Assembly: GCA_943735955.1 (NCBI GenBank)
Contig: OX030968.1
Span: 491,001-555,000 of the forward strand
Length of the DNA: 64,000 bases
Direction of reading: 5' to 3'
From: Piscicola geometra
Lineage: Eukaryota; Annelida; Clitellata; Hirudinida; Piscicolidae
The position numbers and the translations under genes were made by a program. Below the pieces are notes generated by a model. That model worked only from the letters and a program-made list of their open reading frames with translations, did not search any database and was not told where the DNA came from. Every line of letters starts with the position of its first letter. Position 1 is the first letter of the stretch. Shown piece by piece: positions 23,101 through 35,011 of the stretch.

Positions 23101-24880
23101 TATCACCACAAACACTACCACCACTACCACCACCACCACTAACACCACTTCAACCTTTACTACCACCACTACCACTACCACCCCACTACAACAACCACCA
23201 CTACCACCACCACTACATCAACCACCACTACTCCCACACCACCACTCCCACTACCACTATCACTACCACGACCACTACTACCACCAACCCCCCTCACTCC
23301 TCCCCACCACTACCAGCACCAGCACCACTACCACCAAAACCAACACCACCACCACCACCACTACTCCCATCCCCACTACCACCACCACTACCACCATCAC
23401 TACCACCACCAATACCACAATGCAACCACCACGACTACCACCACTACAACACAAACACCACCACCACTACCACCACTACAACCACTACCACCACCACTAC
23501 ATCCACCACCACCACTCCCACCACCACCACCCCCACTACCACCACCACTACCACCATCACCACTACCAGCACCACCACTACCACTACCACTACCACTACC
23601 ACTACCACCACTACCACTACCACCACCACCACCACTACCACTACTACCACTACCACCACTACGACCACCACTATCACAACACAACCCCCACCACCACCAT
23701 TACCACCACTACAACTACTACAACCACTACCACCACCACTACATCCACCACCATCACTCCCACCACCACCACCCCCACTACCACTATAACTACCACGATC
23801 ACTACTACCACCACCACCACCACTACCACTATCACCACCACCCCACTACAACAACCACCACTACCACCACCACCACTACTACAACCACTACTACCACCAC
23901 CACCACCACCACTACCACTACCACTACCCCCACAACTACCACCACCACTACTACCACCACCACCACCACTACTACAACCACCACCACTACCAACAACAAC
24001 ACAGGAGCATACGTTGTAGAACGAGGATGCAGTCGACCCACCGTCGTGCAATGCACTTCGATCACACCAATTAGGTGCACGTGTGTAGGTGAGTCGATGT
24101 GTGTTCGAGAGTGTTGTTTGTGTGTTTGAAGGAGTTGTTTGTGTGTTCGAGGGTGTTGTTTGTATGTTTGAGTGTGTTGTTTGTGTGTTTGAGGGTGTTG
24201 TTTGTGTGTTTGAGGGTGTTGTTTGTGTGCTTGTTCGAGTGGAATACTGCTCTTGTTTCTCACTCATCCCTTCCTGATCGGCCTCCAAACCACTCGTGCA
24301 TGTCGCCTCCACCGCAGGTGAACTGTGCAACAACCAAACTGCTGAAGAACTACTTGCTACAACCACGACTCTCATTACCACTACTACCACCACCACTGCT
24401 ACAACCACCACTGCAACAACCCCCACTGCTACAACCACCACTGCAACAACCACCACTGCTACAACCACCACTGCTACAACCACCACTGCAACAACCACCA
24501 CTGCTACAACCACCACTGCTACAACCACCACTGCAACAACCACCACTGCTTCAACCACTACTGCTACAACCACCACTGCTACAACCGCCACTTCCCCTGC
24601 TACCACTGCTACAACCACTACTGCTACAAACACCACTGCTACAACCGCCACTTCCCCTGCTACCACTGCTACAACCACCACTGCTACAACCACCACTTCC
24701 CCTGCTACCACTGCTACAACCACCACTGCTACAACCACCACTTCCCCTGCTACCACTGCTACAACCTCCGCCATGACTTCCATCGTCACAACCAAGTCCT
24801 CTCTATCAAGCAGTGTCTCAACCACCGCTTCTGTCGCTGTTGTGGCAGCTGCAGTCATGACTGCTTTCTTCAGGGGGTAG
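17123..24880 (+). CDS. Type I Ly-6-like GPI-anchored mucin protein, copy 2
   Basis: Exons 17123-17300, 24005-24088 and 24318-24880 keep the family phase-1 pattern and encode 274 aa. The signal peptide is identical in sequence to copy 1 through AADA. The domain starts FQCYSCINC and ends CTCVGELCN with ten cysteines. The second exon (AYVVERGC ... RCTC) is the most diverged of the type I set. The stalk is the longest of the family, about 140 residues of TTTAT-type repeats encoded by ACC, ACT, ACA and GCT codons, before the usual GPI-type tail. Intron 1 is 6.7 kb of CCA/CTA satellite, compared with about 260 bases in the sister genes. Exon 2 is identified by frame, cysteines and donor context, so the model is fairly secure despite that intron. 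Confidence 0.76.
17530..24004. repeat. 6.5 kb CCA/CTA satellite with ~1.25 kb higher-order period
   Basis: The + strand is almost free of G and built of CCA, CTA and ACA triplets. Marker strings recur with a long period. A block starting ATGCAACCACCACCACTACC occurs at about 19,678, 20,933, 22,193 and (partly) 23,420. CCCATCCCTTATCACC occurs near 18,679, 19,934, 21,187 and 22,452. At least four higher-order units of about 1.25 kb are thus tandem. The 1,154-codon open frame in it reflects base composition, not a protein. Confidence 0.9.
24100..24236. repeat. Short 21-bp minisatellite, intron 2 of type I copy 2
   Basis: About six units of the TTTGAGGGTGTTG repeat, compared with about 46 in the first gene. 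Confidence 0.88.
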
Positions 24881-24894
24881 AATGGGTTGATTGT

Positions 24895-25110
24895 GAGTGA
24901 AAGATGAATGAGTGGAGGAGGAGTGGAGGAGGAGTGAGTGGAGAAGTGAGTGAGTGGAGGAGTGAGGGAAGAAGAGGGAGTGGAGGAGTGAGTGGAAGAA
25001 GAGTGAGTGGAGGAGTGAGTGGAGGAGGAGTGAGTGGAAGAGGAGTGAGTGGAGAAGGAATGAGTGAAGAAGGAGTGAGTGAAGGAGGAGTGAGTGGAGG
25101 AGGATGGAGA
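24895..25110. repeat. 15-bp purine minisatellite downstream of type I copy 2
   Basis: GGAGGAGTGAGTGGA-type units directly after the stop, followed by the family's common AT-rich 3' flank to about 25,280. Confidence 0.85.
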
Positions 25111-25282
25111 AAAGGAGAAAACGATGAAACGTTACAATTAATTTTCGATCTGAGTTGTAATTACAAAACTCAACCCTTTTCACTTATCTGTTAATGTATT
25201 GGATTGCTTAAATTTACTTAGATTAATTGCTCATTGTTTAGATTTTTAATTAATTCGATTGTTAATTTAAGTTATTAATGCA

Positions 25283-25960
25283 CGTACAAATGAATGGGTT
25301 GATTGTGAGTGGAAGAGGAGTGAGTGGAGGAGAAGTGAGTTGAGAGGAGTGAGTGGAGGAGGAGTGAGTGGAGGAGTGATTGGAGGGAGGATGGAGAAGG
25401 GAAGAAAACGATTTAACATTTGATTTAATTTTCGATCTGAGATGTGATTAAAAAACTCAACCCTTCTTCACTTTCTGTTAATGTATTAGATTGCTTAAAT
25501 TTGATTCGATTAATTGCAAATTTTTTAAATTTTTAATTAATTCGATTGTTAATTTAGGTTGTTAATGGACGTACAAATGAACTAATAATTGCCTAATTGT
25601 TAATTGACCAACAAAAACTTACCTAATTGAAAACTAATGACCCTACCCTGTCGTAAAAACAACAAAATGAAAAACAGTGTAGAATGGAAGATGGCGGGCC
25701 AAATCACACAATCTCTCCCTGAACCAGAATTCCAATTGATGCGCTTTCAGCATGACGACGGCTTTCCAATGAAAGATTCCAAACTTTGTTTGCGATGAGA
25801 AGCCTGATTATTCGAAATCAATGGCGTATTATTATTTAATAATAAATAATTTAAAAGTTAAAATTGTAAATAAAAGTTACTCGCTAATCGATGCATTTGG
25901 AGTGGAAGTACTTTTGAAGGCTTCGGTATGCAGACGTCATTTGCTAGCCTCAGTGATGCT
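25283..25960. other. 3'-flank relic of a lost family gene
   Basis: The block starts with the family's post-stop sequence (AATGGGTTGATTGTGAGTG), a short purine minisatellite and an AT-rich tract, then a stretch containing GGAAGATGGCGGGCC. It matches the flanks after the type II genes at 31,660-32,330 and (partly deleted) 40,655-41,240. No exon precedes it here, so a whole gene body seems to have been deleted. Confidence 0.6.
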
Positions 25961-25962
25961 AG

Positions 25963-26183
25963 AAGGAGTGAAGAAGGAGTGAAAGAGGAGTGAAGGAGGA
26001 GTGAAGGAGGAGTGAAGGAGAAGTGAAGGAGGAGTGAGGGAGGAGTGAAGGAGGAGTGAAGGAGAAGTGAAGAAGGAGTGAAAGAGAAGTGAAGAAGGAG
26101 TGAAGGAGGAGTGAAGGAGGAGTGAAGGAGGAGTGAAGGAGAAGTGAAGAAGAAGGGAAGGAGGAGTGAAGGAGGAGTGAAGC
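25963..26183. repeat. GGAGGAGTGAAGGA minisatellite
   Basis: Purine-rich units related to, but distinct from, the 15-bp repeat. The same array occurs at 32,343-32,606, 36,186-36,446 and 41,255-41,391, always just before a GCGTTTAAATAC motif and a short unique block. Confidence 0.88.
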
Positions 26184-26625
26184 GTTTAAATACCTTTGTG
26201 GCATTGTAAGCGGCTAGCTGATTGTGTAGCGACCTTGCTTGACCAGCGGTTGGTGCCAGCTTCTAATGCAACCGATGCACAAAAAAATCGTCGCGTAAAA
26301 ATCGAAATTGATTGCAGCGATGAACTGTGTAGAGGCAGAGATTTGATCACAAAACTCAACCCATTTTCATTTAGCTGCTGTTTTATTCGATTTCCATTGC
26401 TTAATTGTTATTTCATTAATTTTTATTTCACTAATTGTTATTTCACTAATTGTTAATGGATGGTCAAACGAACTAATAAATGGATGAATGAAAGGATAAA
26501 TTAATTGAGGATGAGTTGAAACAAGACCAGTCTATCTTTCAGTTGATGGATGGACTCAATCAGAATTAATAATAATCTTTAATTAGTCAATTAGTTAATA
26601 ATGAACTTAATGGGCCATCGTCGAC

Positions 26626-27051
26626 TCAAAGAAGGCTACAGCACTTGTTGGTCTTCTTGGCCTGAAATTTAAATTGATGTAGTAACCGTTTATTCAGTAA
26701 TGGAAAGAGAATAATTGGAGAAATTGAATTATATTAATAAGAATAATCAGATTACAATTATTCAACTATAATAACAATAAATGTATAATAATGTTGCTTG
26801 AAATAATAACAAAAGAATTCATATTAATAGTAGCAAAATATATTAAAATATTGACCTTCTAAATAGTAACAAAAAAAATATAGAAATTAATGATTAATAT
26901 TATTAAATTAATTATTCTAAATTGCTAATAAGTAGGAGGCAAAGGTCACCGTGACATAGAAGGCCTTGGCGGACAGGGTGATTTCCTCAGACTGTGCGAT
27001 CAAGTCGTCCAGTTTCTCATCCCTCTCCAGCAACGATTCGAGGTTGCAAAA
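26626..27051 (-). pseudogene. YKT6 3'-end relic, copy 2 (exons 7 and 8)
   Basis: The SNARE exon (26950-27051) and the terminal exon (26626-26661) are both intact, ending KCCSLL as in the complete gene. Splice acceptors are conserved. No other YKT6 exon lies within reach upstream: the transposon at 27945 and a type II gene follow. It is a partial duplicate carried along with the array. Confidence 0.8.
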
Positions 27052-27610
27052 CTGGTGGAGTGGTTGGCTTGGGATGGGGTGGTTGGCTTGGGATGGGGTG
27101 GTTGGCATGGGATGGGGTGGTTGGCTTGGGATGGGATGGTTGGCTTGGGATGTGGTGGCTGGCTTGGGATGGGGTGGTTGGCTTGGGATGGGATGGTTGG
27201 CTTGGGATGGAGTGGTTGGCTTGGGATGGGATGGTTGGCCTGGGATGGGATGGTTGGCTTGGGATGGGATGGTTGGCTTGGGATGGGATGGTTGGCTTGG
27301 GATGAGATGGTTGGCTTGGGATGGGATGGTTGGCTTGAGATGGGGTGGTTGGCTTGGGATGGGATGTTTGGCTTGGGATGGGGTGGTTGGCTTAGGATGG
27401 GATGGAGTGGCTTGGGATGGGATGGTTGGCTTGGGATGGGGTGGTTGGCTTGGGATGTGGTGGTTGGCTTGGAATGGATTTGTTGGCTTGGGATGGAATG
27501 GTTGACTTGGAATGGGGTGGGATGGGATGGGACAGAGTGGGATGGTTGGCTTGGGATGGGACGGGGTGGGATGGATGGCCTGGAATGAGATGGTTGGGAT
27601 GGAGTGGGTA
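27052..27610. repeat. 19-bp GGATGGTTGGCTTGG minisatellite
   Basis: About 28 units, equivalent to the array in intron 6 of the complete YKT6 gene. Three 19-bp units make 57 bases, so open frames run through it in several phases without meaning. From 27,611 to 27,937 there is a unique spacer conserved upstream of all type II genes. Confidence 0.92.
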
Positions 27611-27944
27611 TTTGGGATGGGATAGGATGGAATGGAAGTCAAAGGGATTCGTGGGGAATTTATATAACTTCAATTAAAGCTTGGCATTCGATTAAACAAC
27701 AAGGTATTCTTGAGGCGTTCTGAAGCTACAGAAAGCAGCCACTCAGGCAGAACTGAGCAGGCGACGTGAGAAGTCAAGGGGAAGGAATGCTTTTGTACTT
27801 GCTGTAAGCACTATCTTCATCATCAACATCATCATCATCGTCGTCATCATCATCACTGACAGTATGACACACTGGTGTGTGGGGAAACATCATTAGTCAG
27901 TGAATATGCCTAGTGTAGTGGTTGGTAACATATACAGATCATAC

Positions 27945-29049
27945 TAGCAACCCCAATCATCTTATGCTAATGAGCAAAAGTGACGTTTTACAGTAAAATT
28001 ATAGAAAAGTCTTAAAATTTAAGTTATGCGTAATTCTATCGAAATAAAAAAGCAAGTGCATGAAAGACAATTTCATTATATTTTAAATGAGTATTTTATA
28101 AATAAAATATATATTATGTAAGCTTTCAAATAAAAGGATTTTAATCAAAATATCCCTTGAATCTAGCGTAACAGTAAAAAGCTATAATTTAGGGACTGCT
28201 ACTTTTTATACGTACTTATTCATTTCTTATTTCACTAACCAAAAAATTACGTATAATATTGAATTATACATAATTAGATTCGTCTTTAAATAATCTATCA
28301 TTATATTTTTCTTAATTCGAATAAATATTAAGTGAGAAGCCAGAAAACTCGAGGCAAAGCTCTAAATTTAGTAATTCGGGAATCAAAAAAGATAGTTTTT
28401 ACTTAAGAAAGTTATTGAAAAAGTATAAGTTATACTCAATAAAACTCTGTAAAAAAAGTTTTGAAATAGATTTTAAAGTGTACATGCTTTCGACTTAACA
28501 CAAAATTGTTAAGTTAATAAGTTAAAATACGTATAACTTTTTGTTAAACAAACAAATTAAAATTTGGTTAACGTATTTAAAATCAGTAAATCAAAATCTA
28601 CAATTTGAGCGTTTCAATTTAAAAAAAGTATATAATAATTAATAAGAATAAACTACTGTAAAGGTTGATTTCTTCCATAAGTGAAGCTTTTAGAATGTTA
28701 ATAACTTTGTCATTTTGAAAAATATAATTCTTTTAACTTTTAATTCTGATTCCTTGTATCAAGTTAAATAAAAATAGTGATTTTCAACAATATAAGAAGA
28801 AAAAAACAAAAGTTATGACAAAAAAACAATATTTCTGTTTTGTGAGGGGGCCGTGAATTGCTTATAGATTATGACGTAAAAACGGTACAAAAAATGTGTT
28901 CTTTTTAAATTTTAAAATAGGTATAATTTTTTTTAAACTAACAAATTAAAATTTGGTTAACGTACTTAAAATCAGTAAATCAAAATCTACAATTTGAGCG
29001 TTTCAATTTTGAAAAATGAACATGTTCTAAAAATCGATTGGGGTTGCTA
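27945..29049. mobile_element. 1.1 kb non-autonomous DNA transposon with TIRs
   Basis: The ends are inverted repeats: TAGCAACCCCAATC at the left, and its reverse complement at the right. The element is flanked by the direct repeat ATCATAC (27938-27944 and 29050-29056), a likely 7-base target duplication. The equivalent site near 5,250 lacks the insert and has one copy of ATCATA. The interior is AT-rich and has no coding capacity. It contains a direct repeat of about 65 bases (near 28,553 and 28,944). The superfamily is not clear from the ends. Confidence 0.82.
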
Positions 29050-29140
29050 ATCATACAAACACATACATACTCCTTAAACACATAAATAATCATTAAATAT
29101 ATACAGACCACACAAACACATACGTACTCAGATGACTGGG

Positions 29141-29167
29141 TATATTTAAGGAGAGTCTCACTCTTCA
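29141..29167 (+). promoter_or_regulatory. Candidate core promoter of type II copy 2
   Basis: TATATTTAAGG lies 26 bases before the TTCAGTG initiator-like site, as at 5344 and 38192. The putative 5'UTR donor differs: CCCCAAG is followed by GCTGGT, not GTTGGT, so a GC-AG intron would be needed here. Confidence 0.5.
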
Positions 29168-29487
29168 GTGTTTTTCTTCTTTTCCAAACGTCCCCAAGGC
29201 TGGTGTCCCCTCACCACCCATTCACCCTCCCCCCCCTCATCAACCATCCACCCCTCACTCCATTCATCAAACATTCACTCTCCCCCCCCCCCTCATCAAC
29301 CATCCACCCCTCACCCCCCTCATCAACCATCCACCCCTCACTCCATTCATCAAACATTCACCCTCCCCCCCCCCCTCATCAACCATCCACCCCTCACCCC
29401 CCCCCCACCAACCATTCACCCCCCTCCCCCCTCATCAACCATTCACCCCTCACAAATCCCTCACTCCACCTTCTCCTCCCCTCCCAG

Positions 29488-31006
29488 ATGAACTCTTCGA
29501 AAAGTCTTTTGAACGCAGGCCTGGTGTTCTTGGCGGTGTTCTGTGCGACAGAGGCGTTGACGTGTCACTTATGCGAGAACTGTGCCATCGCCACCAACGT
29601 CACCAAGGTGTGCAGCGGCACTGAGAGGTCCTGCGCAACAGCCACAGCCACTGTAGCAGGTATTTCTCTCGTTTTGCTTGTGCGTTTCTTCTAAGATTTT
29701 TCGAAACAAATTGCATCGACATGGTGCGCTTGTTGACGATGCAATCCATTGGAAAGTCTTTCGACAGATTTACTGTATCCTCGCCATCCTATTCGTCTCA
29801 TCCTTTCCAGCATCGTAATCATCCTCAACAATCACCAACACCACCACAACCCCCTTCACAACCCCCACTACCACTACAACCCCCTTCACAACCCCCACTA
29901 CCACCACAACCCCCTTCACAACCCCCTTCACAACCTCCACTACCACCATAACCCCCTTCAAAACCACCACCACAACTACCTTCAAAACCACCACACCACC
30001 ACTACACTACCACCACCACCATCACACCACCATCACCACCCACACAATCATCACCACCACTATCCCGAAAACCACCACCAGCACCAACACCACTTCTATC
30101 CCCACAACCACCACCACCATTCTCACACCACCACCACCACTACCACCATTCTCACTACCACTAACACCACACCACCACCACTACGACAGGCACCATCGTG
30201 ACAGTGAGGGACTGTGCCCCTTCAGACAAGGCAGACTGCAATGACACGGTCGATTTGGGAGTTGTGCTTAAAATATGCACCTGTCTCAGTGAGTTGTTGT
30301 TGTTTGGGTTGTTGTTGTTTGGGTTGTTGTATTTCGTTGGGCTGTTCAGCAGTCTGGGGAGAATAGTCTCGACCAGCTGCGCTGCCCTGCCAGGCTCTTG
30401 AGTCAGTTCTCTTGTGTTCTTGCCCAGCCCTTGTTCCAGGGCTGGGCAGTCTGTCCAGAGATGAGTTTGTTGTCTCCTGGGCTGTCTTGCATAGTCTGCC
30501 TTGGCAGGGTGGCCGAAATTACCCACATTTGAGGCGCAAGCGCCCCCCACCGCACCGCGTGGAGGTTGTGGGTATGCGGTAGAGTTGTTGTTGTTGTTTG
30601 GGTTGTTGTTGGGGTTGTTGTTGCAGTTGTAGTTGTTGGGGTTGTTGTTACAGTTGTAGTTGTTGTTGTTGTTGTTGTTGTAGTTGTTGGGGTTGTTGTT
30701 ACAGTTGTAGTTGTTGTAGTTGTTGTTACAGTTGTAGTTCTTGAGGTTGTGGTTGCATGGATTCTTGAGACGATTTAATGTTGCGCACTGGGTAAATGTC
30801 GTTTCTTTCTTGCGTTCATGTGCTTTGCATTTTTCGTCTATTGTCGCCTTTTTCTCTCATCTTACACATCCATTAACACACACACACACGCACGCACACA
30901 CACACACAAACACACGCACACACACACAAACACACACACACACGCGCACACACTCACGCACATATACACACACACACACACACAAACATACATACACATA
31001 CACACT

Positions 31007-31040
<34 letters not shown>

Positions 31041-31166
31041 CAGTGCAACACACACACACACACCGCAACCCACGCACACACACAGTGCAACACACACACA
31101 CAGTGCAACACACACACACACACCACAACCCACACACACACAGCAACACACACACACACACGCTTA

Positions 31167-31202
<36 letters not shown>

Positions 31203-31402
31203 AACACACACGCACACAAACACACACACACACAAGTAAAAAAAACACACACACACACAAGTAAAAAAAACACACACACACACAAAAGAACACACACGCA
31301 CACAAACACACACACACACACACAAGTAAAAAAAACACACACACACACAAAAGAACACACACGCACACAAACACACACCCACAAACGCATAAAAAAAACA
31401 CG

Positions 31403-31433
<31 letters not shown>

Positions 31434-31656
31434 GCATGTCACCTTCACCACAGCTGATCTATGCAACAACCAAACACCTGAAGATCCACTCGCTACAACA
31501 ACTGCCCCCACTACCACTGCTGCAACCTCCGCCATAACTACTACTACCATGACTCCCATCGTCACAACCAAGTCCTCTCTATCAAGCAGTTTCTCAACCA
31601 CCGCTTCTGTCGCTGTTGTGGCAGCTGCAGTCATGACTGCTTTCTTCAGGGGGTAG
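29488..31656 (+). CDS. Type II Ly-6-like GPI-anchored protein, copy 2
   Basis: Exons 29488-29659, 30190-30288 and 31454-31656, all phase 1, encode 157 aa. The signal peptide ends ATEA. The ten-cysteine domain runs from LTCHLCENC to CTCLTDLCN, with sequons NVT, NDT and NQT. A short Thr/Ala stalk and the GPI-type tail follow. Compared with the copy at 38540 the predicted protein differs at only two positions, both in the tail region (Phe for Val in SSSFSTT; Ala for Thr in ASVAVV), so the two are recent duplicates. Intron 1 holds CCA and CCCTTCACAA repeats; intron 2 holds a short LINE derivative and a CA compound repeat. Ligand and tissue of expression cannot be judged. Confidence 0.83.
30326..30582 (-). 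mobile_element. Short non-autonomous LINE derivative, copy in intron 2
   Basis: The same 5'-to-3' joined structure as at 6001-6255, with the same internal deletion, between GTT-rich repeats. Its position just after the exon 2 donor is the same in all three type II genes, so it was present before they duplicated. Confidence 0.8.
30875..31433. repeat. Compound (CA)n with AAGTAAAAA / AAAAGAA units
   Basis: CA repeats with longer periodic blocks (CACAAAAGAACACACACGCACACAAA), in the intron before exon 3. The copy at 39,968-40,433 has the same layout. Confidence 0.9.
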
Positions 31657-31659
31657 AAT

Positions 31660-32342
31660 GGGTTGATTGTGAGTGAAAGAGGAGTGAGTGGAGGAGGAGT
31701 GAGTGGAGGAGGAGTGAGTTGAGAGGAGTGAGTGGAGGAGGAGTGAGTGGAGGAGTGATTGGAGGGAGGATGGAGAAGGGAAGAAAACGATTTAACATTT
31801 GATTTAATTTTCGATCTGAGATGTGATTACAAAACTCAACCCTTCTTCACTTTCTGTTAATGTATTAGATTGCTTAAATTTGATTCGATTAATTGCAAAT
31901 TTTTTAGATTTTTAATTAATTCGATTGTTAATTTAGGTTGTTAATGGACGTACAAATGAACTAATAATTGCCTAATTGTTAATTGACCAACAAAAACTTA
32001 CCTAATTGAAAACTAATGACCCTACCCTGTCGTAAAAACAACAAAATGAAAAACAGTGTAGAATGGAAGATGGCGGGCCAAATCACACAATCTCTCCCTG
32101 AACCAGAATTCCAATTGATACGCTTTCAGCATGACGACGGCTTTCCAATGAAAGATTCCAAACTTTGTTTGCGATGAGAAGCCTGATTATTCGAAATCAA
32201 TGGCGTATTATTATTTAATAATAAATAATTTAAAAGTTAAAATTGTAAATAAAAGTTACTCGCTAATCGATGCTTTTGGAGTGGAAGTACTTTTGAAGGC
32301 TTCGGTATGCAACGGGCCTTCATTTGCTAGCTTTGAGCGTTG
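31660..32342. other. Conserved 3' flank of type II copy 2
   Basis: A short purine minisatellite to about 31,765 is followed by AT-rich sequence and the GATGGCGGGCC-containing block shared with 25,283-25,960 and 40,655-41,240. No gene is seen. Confidence 0.6.
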
Positions 32343-32606
32343 CGAGGAGGAGTGAAGGAGGAGTGAAGGAAGAGTGAAGGATGAGTGAAGGAGGAGTGAA
32401 TGAGGAGTGAAGAAGGAATGAAGGATGAGTGAAGAAGGAGTGAATGAGGAGTGAAGGAGGAGTGAAGAAGGAGTGAAAAAGGAGTGAAGGAGGAATGAAG
32501 GAGGAATGAAGGATGAGTGAAGAAGGAGTGAATGAGGAGTGAAGAAGGAGTGAAGGAGGAGTGAAGGAGGAGTGAAGGAGGAGTGAAGGAGGAGTGAAGG
32601 AGAATG
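32343..32606. repeat. GGAGGAGTGAAGGA minisatellite
   Basis: Second example of the array described at 25,963. It is followed by a (GTCT)n run at 32,708-32,762 that matches the one near 500-545 upstream of type I copy 1. Confidence 0.88.
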
Positions 32607-32712
32607 ATAGAAGAGAGGCATGAAGCGTTTAAATACATTTTTGGCATTGTAAGCAGGTAGCTGATTTTGTAGCGACCTTGCTTGACTAGCGGTTGTTGCC
32701 AGCTTCGACAGG

Positions 32713-32762
<50 letters not shown>

Positions 32763-32992
32763 GGCTGGCTGGCAGGTGAGATGAAGGCCTCTTTTGGTTG
32801 AAAGTTCTTTCCAAGTTTTTTGCGCCTCAAAGTCGATCATTGCATCAAAAGAAGCTGCCATCTTGAAAATGTGAAATAATTTGGAAGAAAATGAAAATCA
32901 GAATAAAGATTTTTAAAAGTTAAAACCAATGAAAATTCAATAATAGTATTGACAATGATACATGTAGAAAAAAATATACACTCAAACACACT

Positions 32993-33428
<436 letters not shown>

Positions 33429-33970
33429 GCCTTAATATTCCTTATCCATTGTCACCTTGCTTTTTGGTCTCTCATTTGGACTGACGCTCTACTGAGCTGT
33501 TGCGCAAGAACAATGCACGAAGCAACGAATGGAGGCTTCTGTGCCACAACGAGACTGCCACGTCGCTTCCTAACTCTTCGTCCTTCGTGCCTTTCACAGC
33601 TTGCGCGCTGTTTCACGACCACTCAACAGCCTTTTGGACGCTTTCTTGCATTTCTGTTGCCTTCGTCAAGGTTCGTCCACTTAGGACGTTTGATTTGTTT
33701 TTCGATATTTGTTTCAATTCCCTCTAAATCTGGATTTTGTATCGAGATAAGCCTCTGAAGGTTTGCAGTTCCAAGAGCGTCCGAGCCACAAGAGTCCTCT
33801 CGAAAGACTTCCTGACACCTAAAACACTGCTTCACCCACCCACAAGCACCTACCCACACCCACCCACAAGCACCCACCCACAAGCACCCACCCACAAGCA
33901 CCCCTCTCCTTCAATCGAGTAACTTTTTCTCTTTCGATGACGACCCTCTACTTCACAACTCCTCTCCCAG

Positions 33971-34995
33971 ATGAACTCCTCAAGGACCCTTGTGAGCGCA
34001 GGCTTGGTGTTGCTGGCGATGTTCTGTGCGGCAGACGCGTTGAATTGTTACGACTGCAGAGGGTGTAACGTGGTTAATGCTTCTACTACACAAACATCGT
34101 GTGGGGCTCTCAAATCGTGCATCACGATCATCTCAGGAAGTGCTGGTGAGTGCTCAACATGGGTGGATGATCTTCAGTGAGGGTTGTTCGCGTGCTGTGC
34201 GCTTCGTAAATCTTTGAAATTAAATTAAAAGTAACTTTTCAAAGTCAATTTTATTATTATTATTATTATTAACATTATCACCACCATTATCATCATCATG
34301 ATCATTCTCATCATCATCATCATCATCATCTTATTCATCCCATTACATCCCAAACCACCCTCCACAACCCCTTTTAAGCACACCCTCACAACCCCCCCCA
34401 CAGGATCATACAACGTACTCAGATTTTGTGACGCAAACAATGCCACGGGATGCAGTATTGTCGGCTCTCAGACTAATTGCAGGTGTGTAGGTGAGTCGAT
34501 GCGTGTTTGTGTGTTGTTTGTGTGTGTTGTTTGTGTGTGTTGTTTGTGTGTTTGAGGATGTTCGAGGGTGTTGTTTGTGTGTTTGAGGGTGTTTTTTCTG
34601 TGTTCTAGGGTGTTGTTTATGTGCTTGTTCGTGTGGAATACTGCTCTTGTTTCTCACTCATCCCTTCCTGATCGGCCTCCAAACCACTCGTGCATGTCGC
34701 CTCCACCGCAGGTGAACTGTGCAACAACCAAACTGCTGAAGAACTACTTGCTACAACCACCGCCCCCACTACCACTGCTACCACCACCACCCTCACTACC
34801 ATTACTACCACTGCTACAACCACCACTGCTACAACCACCACTTCCCCTGCTACCACTGCTACAACTTCCCCCGTGACTACTACTACTATGACTACCATCG
34901 TCACGACCAAGTCCTCTCTATCAAGCAGTGTCTCAACCACCGCTTCTGTCGCTGTTGTGGCAGCTGCAGTCATTACTGCTTTCTTCAGGGGGTAG
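33971..34995 (+). CDS. Type I Ly-6-like GPI-anchored mucin protein, copy 3
   Basis: The most compact type I gene: exons 33971-34145, 34404-34490 and 34712-34995, phase-1 introns, 181 aa. The signal peptide ends AADA. The mature domain starts LNCYDCRGC and ends CRCVGELCN with ten cysteines, and is one residue shorter than copy 1 in the fourth-to-fifth cysteine loop (GALKSC). NAS and NAT sequons are present in the domain, and NQT after LCN. The Thr stalk is about 55 residues, then the standard GPI-type tail. Both introns are short (258 and 221 bases), so this model best supports the exon structure used for the other copies. Confidence 0.85.
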
Positions 34996-35011
34996 AATGG
35001 GTTGATTGTGA

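Noticed and set aside
19678..23142. 1,154-codon open frame of Thr/Pro/His on the + strand
   Set aside because: It lies wholly in the CCA/CTA satellite of an intron. Near absence of G removes most stop codons from the strand, other frames are open too, and no start context, domain or end signal is present.
27055..27588. GWLGMGWLAWDG-type repeat protein
   Set aside because: A 19-bp minisatellite read in triplets; it corresponds to YKT6 intron 6 and is noncoding there.
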